From contig CAZYVA010000020.1 in NCBI GenBank assembly GCA_964650695.1, positions 1-22,619 on the forward strand: a stretch of DNA of 22,619 bases, in the 5' to 3' direction. The notes under the pieces are model-generated. The model was given only the letters and a program-made list of their open reading frames with translations, made no database searches and had not been told where the DNA came from. This document shows, piece by piece, positions 1-8,052 of this stretch (position 1 is the stretch's first letter; each line of letters starts with the position of its first letter). Source of the stretch: CAZYVA01 sp964650695 (GTDB lineage: Bacteria; Bacillota; Clostridia; Lachnospirales; Lachnospiraceae). A program made the translations under genes and the position numbers.

Positions 1-2875
1 CGCTGGCAAGCATAACGTCTGACTCACGAATGGCCCCAACACCGCCATGGATAACTTTGACCCGAACTTCATCGTTGGATAATTTTTCAAGCGACTGGCG
101 AACTGCTTCTACCGATCCCTGAACGTCAGCCTTAACAATCAGGTTCAGCTCTTTGATTTCGCCTTCTTTAATCTGCTCAAACAAATCTTCCAGCGAAACG
201 GCCTTGTTCATCTTGAGGCTTTCAGCTTTTAATTTCTGTTTGCGCTTTTCAACAACGTTTTTGGCCATTTTTTCGTCTTCTACGGCGTAGAACAGCTCGC
301 CGCCGTCCGGCGCTTCCGAAAGACCGACGATTTCAACTGGAACAGACGGGCCAGCTTCTTTGATGCGCCGCCCCTTATCGTCTACCATTACGCGCACGCG
401 GCCAACTGCCGTACCGGCAACCACGCATTCGCCCTGATGTAATGTTCCGTTTTGAACCAAAACGGTTGCAACCGGGCCGCGGCCTTTATCCAGCTTAGAC
501 TCAACAACCGTACCCTTCGCCCGGCGGTCAGGGTTGGCTTTGAGTTCCTTCATATCGGCTACTAAAATAACCATTTCAAGCAGATTGTCGATATTCATGC
601 GCTTTTTCGCCGAAACCGGAACGCAGATGGTATCGCCGCCCCAGTCTTCCGCAACAAGTCCGTACTCGGTAAGCTCCTGTTTTACTTTATCTACATTTGC
701 CCCGTCTTTATCGATTTTATTCACCGCAACAATGATGCTGACGCCCGCCGCCTTTGCATGGTTGATGGCCTCAACCGTCTGCGGCATGATGCCATCGTCG
801 GCCGCGACAACCAGGATGGCGATATCCGTAGAATTCGCGCCGCGCATACGCATCGCGGTAAACGCTTCATGTCCCGGCGTATCCAGGAACGTGATTTTCG
901 CGCCATTCGCTTCCACGACAGACGCACCGATATGCTGGGTAATGCCGCCCGCCTCGCCTCCAATGACATTCGTATGGCGGATGGCATCCAAAAGGGAGGT
1001 CTTCCCATGGTCTACATGCCCCATGACGCAGACGACCGGCGGACGTTTCTTCATCTTCTTTTCGTCCTCTTCCTCTTCCTTCAAAAGTTCCTCAATGACA
1101 TCGACCACTTCCTCTTTCTCACAGAGGATATCGTATTCCAGGGCAATTTCTTCCGCCGTTTCGTAATCGATCTCCTGGTTGACCGTCACAACCTTCCCTT
1201 GCAGGAACAGCTTCTTGACGATCTGGGATGGTACGATCTTCATCTTGTCAGCCAGTTCCTGTATGGTCAGCGTTTCCGGGAGAAGGATCGACTTGATCTC
1301 TTCTTCGCGTTTCTGCTGCTTTGGCTGCGGCTTTGTAAACGGCTGTTTCTGGTCGTTCTTCCTGCCTTTCCCTTTCGGCATACGTTCTTCGTCCCCATGC
1401 CGGTAATCTTTCTTCCTGTGATCGTCCTTGCCTTTGCCCTTGTTTCTCTGCGGCTTCTGCGCATTTTCCATCTCCGGGGCGGAGATTCCCGCTATATGGT
1501 TCCTTCTGCCGCCTCTGCGCTCATCGGATTTCCCGCCAAAGCCCTGGCTGCGGTCCCTGTCATGGTCGCCAAAGCGTTTTTCAAAGCGGGGGCCTCTCTC
1601 GCCTCTTCCGTATTCATTGTGTCCGCCCTGGTTCCGGTCGCGGTTCCAGCTTGGCATACCCTGCCCGCCCCGGTCGCGGTTCCAGCCTGCTGCGCTCTGC
1701 CCGCTCCGGTCCCTGCGTTCGCCCACACGGTCATTGGGCTGATCCGCGTATCGACGGCGTTCGCCGGTCCCTCGATCCTGGCTGCGTCCGCCCGGACGGC
1801 GTTCACCGGTACGATCCGTTCTCTGGCCCCGCTCCTTCCTTCCGAACCGCTCGCTGCGTTCCGGGCGTTCGCTCCGTCCCGTTTTTTCCGTCTTTCCGAC
1901 CCTGTCCGAATGGCTGGTTTTCTCCGGCTTTTCCGCGGATCCTGTCTGTTCCGCTTTTCTTACTTTTTCCTCATGGGCCGGATATCTGGCTTCCTCTATA
2001 TGCACTGGATTTTCCCGATTCCCTGTACTTTCCATGTGTTCCGTTCTTTCCAGCGGCTTCCCTGGCCCTGGTTTCTCCATCTGCTCCGGCTTCGGCATCT
2101 CTGTTTTTTTAGGCTGGCCCACCGTCTTTTGGGGTTCGGCCGGTTTCCGGTTTTCCTCCGGTCTTTCCGTAGTCCCCCGGTCCGCCGGTTTGAGTCCCAG
2201 CGCTGCCGCGAATGCTTCTTCCACCGATGCTTTCGTTGGGGTGATCCGGGAAAATGTATTCTGCCCCCTTGCCGGACGTCCGTTATTGACCTGCATCGGC
2301 CTTCCTTGCATGGATTTCATGCCTTGTGCCGGCCTTTCCCCCCGTGCCGGCCTTATGCCGGACGCGCCGCTTTTTGGGCCTTGCCGCTTTCCGCCATGGC
2401 GTCCTGCATTCTGGGTATTCTGCGGGCGGAACACACGTACAACATTCTTTTTCGGCGCAGGGGCTTTCACTGCTGCTTCTTTCGCCTGCGCAGCCGGCTG
2501 TCCGTCCTTTGATGCCTCCGCCCCTGCATCCTGCTTGCTATCCTTCGCCGTACCCGGATCAGCCGCCGGACCGGCTTTCCCAGCTTCCTTTTCGCCCGGA
2601 TCGGCCGCCGGAGCGGCTTTCCCGGCTTCCGCCGCATCCGCTGTACCCGCGGCCTGCGCTTTTTCCCCGCCCGGACTCTCCTGTGCCGCTTTCGCTCCCG
2701 TCTTCTGTGCGTCTTGCGGTTTCCCAAACGACTGCCTCACCATCGCTGCCACATCCGGCTCCACCGAGCTCATGTGGCTTTTGACGTCCATATCCCTCGC
2801 CCGTAAAAACTCAACGACATCCCTGCTGGCCACATCCAATTCTTTTGCTAACTCATATATTTTAATTTTTGACAT
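1..2875 (-). CDS. infB: Translation initiation factor IF-2 (C-terminus beyond the left edge)
   Basis: IF-2 is the GTPase that brings initiator fMet-tRNA to the 30S subunit and promotes subunit joining. The reading frame is open from an ATG at 2875 to the window edge, 958 codons. The start encodes MSKIKIYELAKEL, the usual IF-2 N-terminal helix-turn motif. Residues ~50-540 are a long low-complexity stretch, first Ala/Gly/Lys/Pro-rich and then Arg/Asp/Gly-rich, followed by the second IF2_N domain at ~545-600. G1 is GHVDHGKT at 619-626, G3 is DTPGH from 665 and G4 is NKID at 719-722. Domain II and the start of domain III follow. The ~618 residues before the G domain are far more than in B. subtilis. 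The start overlaps the ylxQ stop by 14 bases, so the two are probably translationally coupled. It is the last seen gene of the rimP-nusA operon. Codon use changes below about position 700 (see findings). Confidence 0.96.
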   Translation of the reverse strand, partial: MSKIKIYELAKELDVASRDVVEFLRARDMDVKSHMSSVEPDVAAMVRQSFGKPQDAQKTGAKAAQESPGGEKAQAAGTADAAEAGKAAPAADPGEKEAGKAGPAADPGTAKDSKQDAGAEASKDGQPAAQAKEAAVKAPAPKKNVVRVFRPQNTQNAGRHGGKRQGPKSGASGIRPARGERPAQGMKSMQGRPMQVNNGRPARGQNTFSRITPTKASVEEAFAAALGLKPADRGTTERPEENRKPAEPQKTVGQPKKTEMPKPEQMEKPGPGKPLERTEHMESTGNRENPVHIEEARYPAHEEKVRKAEQTGSAEKPEKTSHSDRVGKTEKTGRSERPERSERFGRKERGQRTDRTGERRPGGRSQDRGTGERRRYADQPNDRVGERRDRSGQSAAGWNRDRGGQGMPSWNRDRNQGGHNEYGRGERGPRFEKRFGDHDRDRSQGFGGKSDERRGGRRNHIAGISAPEMENAQKPQRNKGKGKDDHRKKDYRHGDEERMPKGKGRKNDQKQPFTKPQPKQQKREEEIKSILLPETLTIQELADKMKIVPSQIVKKLFLQGKVVTVNQEIDYETAEEIALEYDILCEKEEVVDVIEELLKEEEEDEKKMKKRPPVVCVMGHVDHGKTSLLDAIRHTNVIGGEAGGITQHIGASVVEANGAKITFLDTPGHEAFTAMRMRGANSTDIAILVVAADDGIMPQTVEAINHAKAAGVSIIVAVNKIDKDGANVDKVKQELTEYGLVAEDWGGDTICVPVSAKKRMNIDNLLEMVILVADMKELKANPDRRAKGTVVESKLDKGRGPVATVLVQNGTLHQGECVVAGTAVGRVRVMVDDKGRRIKEAGPSVPVEIVGLSEAPDGGELFYAVEDEKMAKNVVEKRKQKLKAESLKMNKAVSLEDLFEQIKEGEIKELNLIVKADVQGSVEAVRQSLEKLSNDEVRVKVIHGGVGAIRESDVMLAS

Positions 2876-3212
2876 TCACGCTACCTCCTCTACGCAGTCC
2901 TTCTTGCCCCGCTTCTAACTGCCCTTTCATTCCTTTTGCAAATCCCTCATCCAATATCGCCAGCGATGCCCGGTACTCTTTTCCTATTGCATGGCCCAGG
3001 GTATCCTTATCAGCGTAAAAATAAATGGGCGCCCGGTAAAATTCACACATGCTCTTAAATTTCTGTTTTGTATTCCCCGACGCGTCCCCCGCAACGATCA
3101 CGGCAAAAGCGCGTCCTGCTTTTACCGCTCTTTCCGTAGAAAATTCACCGCTTGCTACCTTTCCCGCTTTCTCCGCCAGGCCAAGCAGCGATAGTAACTT
3201 ATTTTGCGCCAA
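2862..3212 (-). CDS. ylxQ: L7Ae/L30e-family ribosomal-associated protein YlxQ
   Basis: This 116-residue protein belongs to the L7Ae/L30e/Gadd45 RNA-binding family, which recognises kink-turn RNA; YlxQ sits next to infB in Firmicutes. The sequence shows the family start LLSLLGLAEKAGKVASGE, then a central strand and loop VIVAGDASGNTKQKF that matches the typical 'D(A/L)S.NT.KK' block. The start is a TTG at 3212, chosen because AAAGGAG lies about 10 bases upstream and because it lets the gene overlap the ylxR stop by 14 bases. The same 14-base overlap recurs with infB downstream, a tightly coupled arrangement. Its exact role in the cell is not established; association with the ribosome or an RNA is inferred from the family. 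Confidence 0.9.
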   Translation of the reverse strand: MAQNKLLSLLGLAEKAGKVASGEFSTERAVKAGRAFAVIVAGDASGNTKQKFKSMCEFYRAPIYFYADKDTLGHAIGKEYRASLAILDEGFAKGMKGQLEAGQEGLRRGGSVNVKN

Positions 3213-3477
3213 GCTCTCTCATCTCCTTTTCCAGGGTTTCGTAAACTTCTTTTGGGACTGCCTGACCGAAGGAACGTTCCAGGCTATGGTTTTTCACCGC
3301 TTTTCCCAGGCACAGCGGATTCGGGCAGATGTACGCGCCCCTTCCGTTCTTTTTCCCGGTTGCGTCAAGTTCAAAGTTCCCTTCCATTGTCCGGATAATA
3401 CGAATCATCTCTTTTTTGTTTTTTGATTCCTGGCATCCGACACACTTCCGCATCGGTGGTTTTTTCATAGCGCCCAT
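3199..3477 (-). CDS. ylxR: YlxR family RNA-binding protein (RNase P modulator-type)
   Basis: A 92-residue protein of the YlxR family (DUF448), encoded between nusA and infB in most Firmicutes. Visible family marks are the N-terminal PMRKCVGCQESK, in which the Cys-x-x-Cys pair follows an Arg-Lys, the NGRGAYIC block near the middle, and a basic helix ending in LERSFGQAVP. Start at ATG 3477 with AAGGAAGGGT just upstream; a second Met four codons in (MKKPP) is possible. It begins 20 bases after the corrected nusA stop, and its end overlaps ylxQ. YlxR proteins have been linked to RNA binding and, in B. subtilis, to transcriptional effects and RNase P; nothing in the sequence settles which applies here. 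Confidence 0.92.
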   Translation of the reverse strand: MGAMKKPPMRKCVGCQESKNKKEMIRIIRTMEGNFELDATGKKNGRGAYICPNPLCLGKAVKNHSLERSFGQAVPKEVYETLEKEMRELGAK

Positions 3478-3497
3478 ACCCTTCCTTTCCGGCCTCC

Positions 3498-4939
3498 CTA
3501 TTCTTCTAAGCCATCCGTCTCCTCAAAAGCGGGCTCCTCGCCTTGCCCCTCAGGGCTTTCCGTCTCCTCAAAAACAGGCTCCTCGCTTTGTCCCTCAGGA
3601 TCATCCGTCTCCTCAAAAACAGGCTCCTCGCCTTGCCCCTCAGGGCCTTCCGTCTCCTCGAAAGCGGGCTCCTCGCNNNNNNNNNNNNNNNNNNNNNNNN
3701 NNNNNNNNNNNNNNNNNNNNNNNNNNNNNNNNNNNNNNNNNNNNNNNNNNNNNNNNNNNNNNNNNNNNNNNNNNNNTCCGTCTCCTCGAAAACAGGCTCC
3801 TCGCCATATTCGCCGTAATCCTCTTCATAGCCGTAATCGTCATAGGCTTCTTCCTCGAATACCCCCTCATCGTATTCCATATAATTTTCCGGAAGCTCGC
3901 CCGACTCGATTGCCTGTGTCTCATTCTTGATATCGATCTTATATCCGGTCAGCCTGGCTGCAAGGCGGGCGTTCTGCCCCTCCTTCCCAATCGCCAGGGA
4001 CAACTGGTAATCCGGCACGATCACGCTCGCCATCCTTTCGTCCGGGTCAGCCGCCACCGAGATGACCTTCGCCGGGCTCAATGCATTCTCAATCAGAAGC
4101 GCCGGATTATCGCTCCAGTTGATAATATCTATCTTTTCCCCGCGAAGCTCGCTCACAATCGCATTGACGCGGGATCCATTCATGCCGACGCAGGCGCCCA
4201 CCGGATCAACGTCCGGGTCGTTGGACCATACCGCCATCTTTGTCCTGCTCCCCGGTTCACGGGCAATGCTCATGATCTCTACAATCCCATCCCTGACTTC
4301 GGTTACTTCCGATTCAAAAAGGCGCTTCACCAGCTCCGGGTGTGTCCTTGACACAAGGATCTTCGGCCCTTTGGAAGTATTTTTCACCTCCACGACATAC
4401 AGCTTGACGCGCTCATTGGGCCGGAGATGCTCGCCTTTGACCTGTTCATTTTCCGTCAGTATCGCATCCGCTTTTCCAAGGTTGATGCTGACATTCCTCC
4501 CAAGGTTGCGCTGCACAATACCCGTCACGATATCCCTTTCCTTTTCAAAATACTGGTCGTAAACCACTCTTCTTTCTTCTTCGCGGATCTTCTGCAGGAT
4601 CAGGTTTTTCGCGTTCTGCGTCGCAATCCTTCCAAAAGACTTCGATTCAATCGGGATCTGTACGATATCCCCCAGTTGGAAAGAACCGTCCATTTCCTGC
4701 GCGTCTTCCAGGCTGATCTGCTCCACCGGATCCTCTACTTCCTCCACCACGGTTTTTTCCGCGTACAGGCTATAATCACAGGTTTCCCGGTCCATGATCA
4801 CTTTCACATTGTCCGCCTTTCCGAAATGGTTCTTGCAGGCGCTCAAAAGAGAATTTTCAATCGCATCCAGCAAGGTCTCCTTGCTGATCTCCTTCTCCTT
4901 TTCCAAAATGTTCAACGCTTCTAACAATTCCGTATTCAT
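3498..4939 (-). CDS. nusA: Transcription termination/antitermination factor NusA with acidic repeat tail, interrupted by a scaffold gap
   Basis: NusA binds RNA polymerase and the nascent RNA and controls pausing, termination and antitermination. The N-terminal domain (1-~130) starts MNTELLEALNILEKEK. An S1 domain follows at ~135-200, then KH1 (~230-290, GACVGMNGSRV) and KH2 (~300-345, LAIGKEGQNARLAARLTG). It ends with an acidic tail. ATG at 4939 has GGGAGGAAA upstream. The tail is built of 15-residue units of the type EEPVFEETDDPEGQS, and a 100-N gap falls inside this array. The literal frame beyond the N block gives an Arg-rich peptide stopping at 3506, but the repeat codons continue in another frame to TAG at 3498-3500 (last residues ETDGLEE). 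That frame is taken as real because 100 N is a placeholder length. True tail length and unit number are unknown. The first KH/S1 core is intact. Confidence 0.95.
3501..3807 (-). repeat. 45-bp tandem repeat array encoding the acidic NusA tail (interrupted by the gap)
   Basis: Four units are visible on the left of the gap and one on the right. In the nusA frame each reads EEP[V/A]FEET[E/D]xPEGQ[G/S], 15 residues or 45 bases, and the last unit is cut short by the stop. The DNA copies are nearly identical, which explains the failure of the assembler to close the region. Such arrays change length by slippage, so the copy number may vary among strains. Confidence 0.9.
3677..3776. other. Assembly gap of 100 N inside nusA
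   Basis: Exactly 100 N characters, a usual placeholder for a gap of unknown size. Both flanks are units of the nusA tail repeat, so the missing sequence is most likely more of the same array. Confidence 0.98.
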
Positions 4940-4963
4940 TTTCCTGATTTCCTCCCTGTCAAA

Positions 4964-5431
4964 TTAAAAATGAAATGCAAGGCGCACCAAGGCAAGATCC
5001 GCCCTGTCAAATGTCTTTCTTGTCCCATCTTCCATGGCGATCGTGACGGATGAGCCGTCATAACCGGACAGGATCCCGGTAAACTCCTTTTGCCCGTCTA
5101 TCATGCGGTACGTCCGGACGTCCACTTCCTCCCCCATGCTCCTTGCAAAATCCTTCTCCTTTTTCAAGGGCCTGCCCAGCCCGGGGGAACTGACCTCCAG
5201 GACATAACTGTCCGAAATAAAATCCTTTTCATCCAACAAATCCGACAATCTCCGGCTGACCGATTCGCAATCCTGGATATTGATCCCGCCCGGCTTATCG
5301 ATATAGGCCCTCAGATACCATGTGCCGCCCTCTTTCACATACTCTACATCCACCAGTTCAAACCCGTATTCCTCCATCATCGGAAGCAGGATTTCCTCTG
5401 TTTTCTGTTCATAGATCTCTCTTTTCGACAA
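4964..5431 (-). CDS. rimP: Ribosome maturation factor RimP
   Basis: RimP acts in the cytoplasm in late maturation of the 30S ribosomal subunit. The 155-residue product has the normal length and domain plan. The N-terminal alpha/beta domain includes GFELVDVEYVKEG and the conserved DCESVSRRLSDLLDE, then the signature YVLEVSSPGLGRPL near residue 85. A C-terminal SH3-like barrel follows (TGILSGYDGSSVTI, TRKTFDRADLALVRL). The start is a TTG at 5431 with AAAGGGAG about seven bases upstream; no ATG lies near with a ribosome binding site. It opens the operon and lies 24 bases ahead of nusA. Valine codons here are GTG and GTC with no GTT seen, useful as a contrast to the left end of infB. Confidence 0.95.
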   Translation of the reverse strand: MSKREIYEQKTEEILLPMMEEYGFELVDVEYVKEGGTWYLRAYIDKPGGINIQDCESVSRRLSDLLDEKDFISDSYVLEVSSPGLGRPLKKEKDFARSMGEEVDVRTYRMIDGQKEFTGILSGYDGSSVTIAMEDGTRKTFDRADLALVRLAFHF

Positions 5432-5462
5432 CGCTTTTCTCCCTTTCTGTTCCTGCCAATAA

Positions 5463-5490
5463 AGAAGAGTGAACTTCCGTCCACTCTTCT
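5463..5490 (-). promoter_or_regulatory. Leader hairpin upstream of rimP
   Basis: Perfect 9-bp inverted repeat AGAAGAGTG/CACTCTTCT with a 10-base loop, between the promoter and the rimP start. On the transcript it is followed by UUAUUGG, a weak U tract. It could be a partial attenuator or a structured rimP leader; the sequence shows the hairpin, its function is inference. Confidence 0.5.
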
Positions 5491-5515
5491 GCCGACCTTT
5501 ATGTAACTGTAAGGG

Positions 5516-5544
5516 AGTATACCACTTTCGTGCCGGGAAATCAA
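5516..5544 (-). promoter_or_regulatory. Sigma-A-type promoter of the rimP-nusA-infB operon
   Basis: On the minus strand TTGATT (5539..5544), a 17-base spacer, then TATACT (5516..5521). This matches the vegetative consensus well and lies about 85 bases before the rimP start, just after the end of the upstream secreted-protein gene. Confidence 0.75.
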
Positions 5545-5567
5545 GGGTTTTTTTAAAAAGAAACCCT
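5544..5567 (-). terminator. Possible terminator hairpin after the Lys/Tyr-repeat protein
   Basis: Inverted repeat AGGGTTT/AAACCCT around the A/T palindrome TTTTAAAA. It spans the stop codon of the upstream gene and touches the -35 of the rimP promoter. It has few G-C pairs and no long T tract after it, so termination may be leaky. Confidence 0.35.
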
Positions 5568-8000
5568 GTAAATCTGGCTGCTTCTTACATACTCCTTTTT
5601 CGTTTTTTTCTTTTTCTTATAGTAATATTTCTTATATTTGTACGCGGTTACATATTTATATTTTGTCACGTACTTATATTTCGTCACTTTTTTGTATTTT
5701 GTCACATATTTATACGCGGTTACTTCTTTGTATTTCGTCACAGACCGGTATTTCGTCTCTTCCCTGTATGCAGTCTGCCCGTCCTCCGTCGTATATGGGA
5801 CGGTTTCCGTGTATTCTTCCTGCTCCTGGTAAGGCACTTTCTTTTTATATTTTACTTTCTTTTTGTATGCGACCTTCTTTTTGTATTTGACTTTCTTTTT
5901 ATACTTAACTTTCTTTTTATATTTTACCTTTTTGGGGGTTTTGTATTTCTTTTTTACCTTTACGGTTGTCGTCTTCGTCTCATAATGCCCGTTGTAGTAC
6001 CCCACATAGAACTGGTCGCCCACATGGAACACATTCTCCAGCTCAAAACTCGTCCCTACCGTGATCTGCGCCTGCAGGTTCCCTTCCCAGTCATAAACCA
6101 TCAGGTAATTGTTGGACGTGTTCTTCGTCTGGGGGCTGACCGCGACTAAAATATAATCGTCCGTCACATCCATGCCCTGGCAGTAATAGGATTGCCCTTC
6201 CTTCGCGCGGCTTGCGTTCACCGCCGGGCAGACATACTCCAGCGGATTCAAGTCCGCGTCCATGATAACAAAATGATGGTTTGTCTTAATGGTGCCGACA
6301 AACTTATCCTGCTTCGCATTGTAAGCAAGCCCTGCAAAACCGTAATTCGCCGCCGTGTGGGAAATCCCGGCATTGTGGGACGCCTGGTTTGTCACGGCCA
6401 GATTAAAATCAACATCCTTCGTGCCTACAATCTGAAGTGTGTCCGCATCTACATAGGTGATCCTCGTATAATGCCCATTATCATTATTCACCACATACAG
6501 GCGATGATTGTTTGGATTATACGCGATATCGTTCCCATGGTCTACCTTCAGCGCCTGGGATGCCCCGACCAGGGCGCCGTCCAAAATCCGTATTTTGGAA
6601 ATCACGCAAGAATGGGAATCATTTTTATGGAGCGCCAGGTACATATACGTGCCATCCGTACACGCGCCCTGCAGGACTGCGTACTTTTCATTGTTCTGCC
6701 CGGAAATCGCGCGGAAATCGCTGACCCCGGCTGTATTCGTAACAAGCTCCAGCGACGCCGCCTTATTGGTGATCAGGCTCCCCGGAGCCGCGCTCCATGG
6801 CGAATACAGCGTATACGGACCCACTTGTTTATAACTGCGGACCCTGGCATAATAAGTGACGCCGCCGTCCAGCCCGGTAAAAGCGGCATGATAATCCGTC
6901 GTCCCCTCTGAGACCGCCACCGTTTTCACCTGTGGCCCTGAAAAAGCAGTATTCCTGGAACACTGGGCTTCGTATCCGTCCGCCACGCCCGCATCGTTCC
7001 ACGTCAAAGATCCGCCGCCCCAGCTTACAACCGCAGGCGCTTGCAGCCTCGCCACGCCTGCCGCCGCGGACGGCGCGGACTCTGCGTTGCTGCTATCGAG
7101 GGCTGTCACAGTATAATAAGTAACCCGATTGTCATATGCCTTTTTCGTTGTATCGTAATAACTGGAAACCGTATACGGGGTTACGGTAGTTAAGAGTGTC
7201 GTCTGGCTTTCCGGGCTGCTCCCCGAATATACCCTGTACCCGGACGCGCCGCTCACCACCCCCCACGTGATCTTATTTCCCTTCCCTGCCGCCTGGACGG
7301 ATACGATGGCCGGCGTGCCGACAAGGGTGCTGGCCGCCTGCGTTTCAACCGCAGTTCTTTCCTGGGGCTGCCCGGTATCCCCGGCTTGCGCAGCATCTTC
7401 CCCAGCCGCTGCGCCGGTTCCGGTTCCCGTATCCGGCTCTTCCCCGGAGGCCCCCGCTCCATCCAGCGCTTCATTTTCCTCGCTTTGACTGCCCGCGTCT
7501 CCATCTCCCTGCTCTTTCACAGTGATGGAAACCTCAAGCTTTTCCGCTTGATACGCGGATCCTTCCGGCAAGGAAACCGTAACCACCGCCGTCCCAGCCG
7601 CATGCGCTTTCAGCAGCGCTTTTACCGCCGTTTCCTCTGGATCCTCTTCCTTTGCAAACTCTGCCGAAACAACCTCTGTGTCTGAGGATTCACAAAGGAA
7701 ATCTTCGCCTGTTATGCCGGGGATCTCCTGGCCGCTTTCATCACGCAGCAGAACGTCCAGGAAGCATTCGCTGCCCGCCTCCATGGAAAGTTCTGTCTTT
7801 TCCGTATAAATAAAAGCGGCTTCCTTTTCCGCATCCGGCTCTTTCGCAGCGCTTTCATCCTGCGGTCCTTGCAGCCCTTCCCCGGCTTCAGCTTCTAAAA
7901 CCGCCGCCTCCTGCGCATAATTGTCCGCAGGAACGATCCACGCCAATACGCTGGCAGCCAAAAGCAGCGCAAGAATCCGTTTCCCCTGTTCTTTCTTCAT
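5553..8000 (-). CDS. Secreted BIG/FN3/propeller-like protein with a Lys/Tyr hexad-repeat tail
   Basis: An 815-residue exported protein of unknown function. A signal peptide occupies residues ~1-30 (KKEQGKR, then LALLLAASVLAWIVPA). A BIG-like beta-sandwich spans ~65-160 (ends AAGTAVVTVSLPEG). A Gly/Ala/Glu/Asp linker leads into two FN3-like domains at ~225-410 (WGVVSGASGYRVY; YYARVRSYKQVG). A region of short beta repeats follows at ~425-675, including GACTDGTYMYLAL, HGNDIAYNPNNHRLYV, GFAGLAYN and YDWEGNL, which looks like a beta-propeller. Residues 676-805 hold about 48 Lys and 25 Tyr, in hexads such as KKVKYK and later KYVTKY, split by an acidic block. The last ten residues SSQIYRVSF resume the core. 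ATG at 8000 has AAAGGGGAG upstream. It follows its paralog at 8053..9984 by 52 bases, probably in one operon. Surface or wall attachment through the cationic tail is inference. Confidence 0.9.
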   Translation of the reverse strand: MKKEQGKRILALLLAASVLAWIVPADNYAQEAAVLEAEAGEGLQGPQDESAAKEPDAEKEAAFIYTEKTELSMEAGSECFLDVLLRDESGQEIPGITGEDFLCESSDTEVVSAEFAKEEDPEETAVKALLKAHAAGTAVVTVSLPEGSAYQAEKLEVSITVKEQGDGDAGSQSEENEALDGAGASGEEPDTGTGTGAAAGEDAAQAGDTGQPQERTAVETQAASTLVGTPAIVSVQAAGKGNKITWGVVSGASGYRVYSGSSPESQTTLLTTVTPYTVSSYYDTTKKAYDNRVTYYTVTALDSSNAESAPSAAAGVARLQAPAVVSWGGGSLTWNDAGVADGYEAQCSRNTAFSGPQVKTVAVSEGTTDYHAAFTGLDGGVTYYARVRSYKQVGPYTLYSPWSAAPGSLITNKAASLELVTNTAGVSDFRAISGQNNEKYAVLQGACTDGTYMYLALHKNDSHSCVISKIRILDGALVGASQALKVDHGNDIAYNPNNHRLYVVNNDNGHYTRITYVDADTLQIVGTKDVDFNLAVTNQASHNAGISHTAANYGFAGLAYNAKQDKFVGTIKTNHHFVIMDADLNPLEYVCPAVNASRAKEGQSYYCQGMDVTDDYILVAVSPQTKNTSNNYLMVYDWEGNLQAQITVGTSFELENVFHVGDQFYVGYYNGHYETKTTTVKVKKKYKTPKKVKYKKKVKYKKKVKYKKKVAYKKKVKYKKKVPYQEQEEYTETVPYTTEDGQTAYREETKYRSVTKYKEVTAYKYVTKYKKVTKYKYVTKYKYVTAYKYKKYYYKKKKKTKKEYVRSSQIYRVSF
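5586..5975 (-). repeat. Lys/Tyr hexapeptide repeat region (about 18-bp coding repeat)
   Basis: In the coding frame this stretch reads as two blocks of six-residue units. The first is KKVKYK repeated about five times with one KKVAYK. Next is an acidic bridge (EQEEYT, ETVPYT, TEDGQTAY). The second block has VTKY/VTAY units (KEVTAY, KYVTKY, KKVTKY). It ends with YKKYYYKKKKKTKKEY. The DNA is A/T-rich (TTTTTGTATTT, TTTATATTT) compared with its surroundings. Confidence 0.9.
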
Positions 8001-8052
8001 TTTACTCCCCTTTCTTTTTCATAAGATGCATCCCTGTCACGTCCGTGCTGCC

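Noticed and set aside
758..2512. Long plus-strand open frame (about 584 codons)
   Set aside because: It is antisense to infB, and its Arg/Phe/Pro/Cys-rich translation reflects the low-complexity IF-2 N-terminal codons read backwards.
3506..3676. Arg/Lys/Leu-rich NusA end given by reading through the 100 N
   Set aside because: The frame change is caused by the placeholder length; the acidic repeat frame continues from the other side of the gap.
5586..5975. Possible CRISPR or DNA satellite in the short repeats
   Set aside because: The units are 18 bases, contiguous without unique spacers, and keep a reading frame; they are protein-coding repeats.
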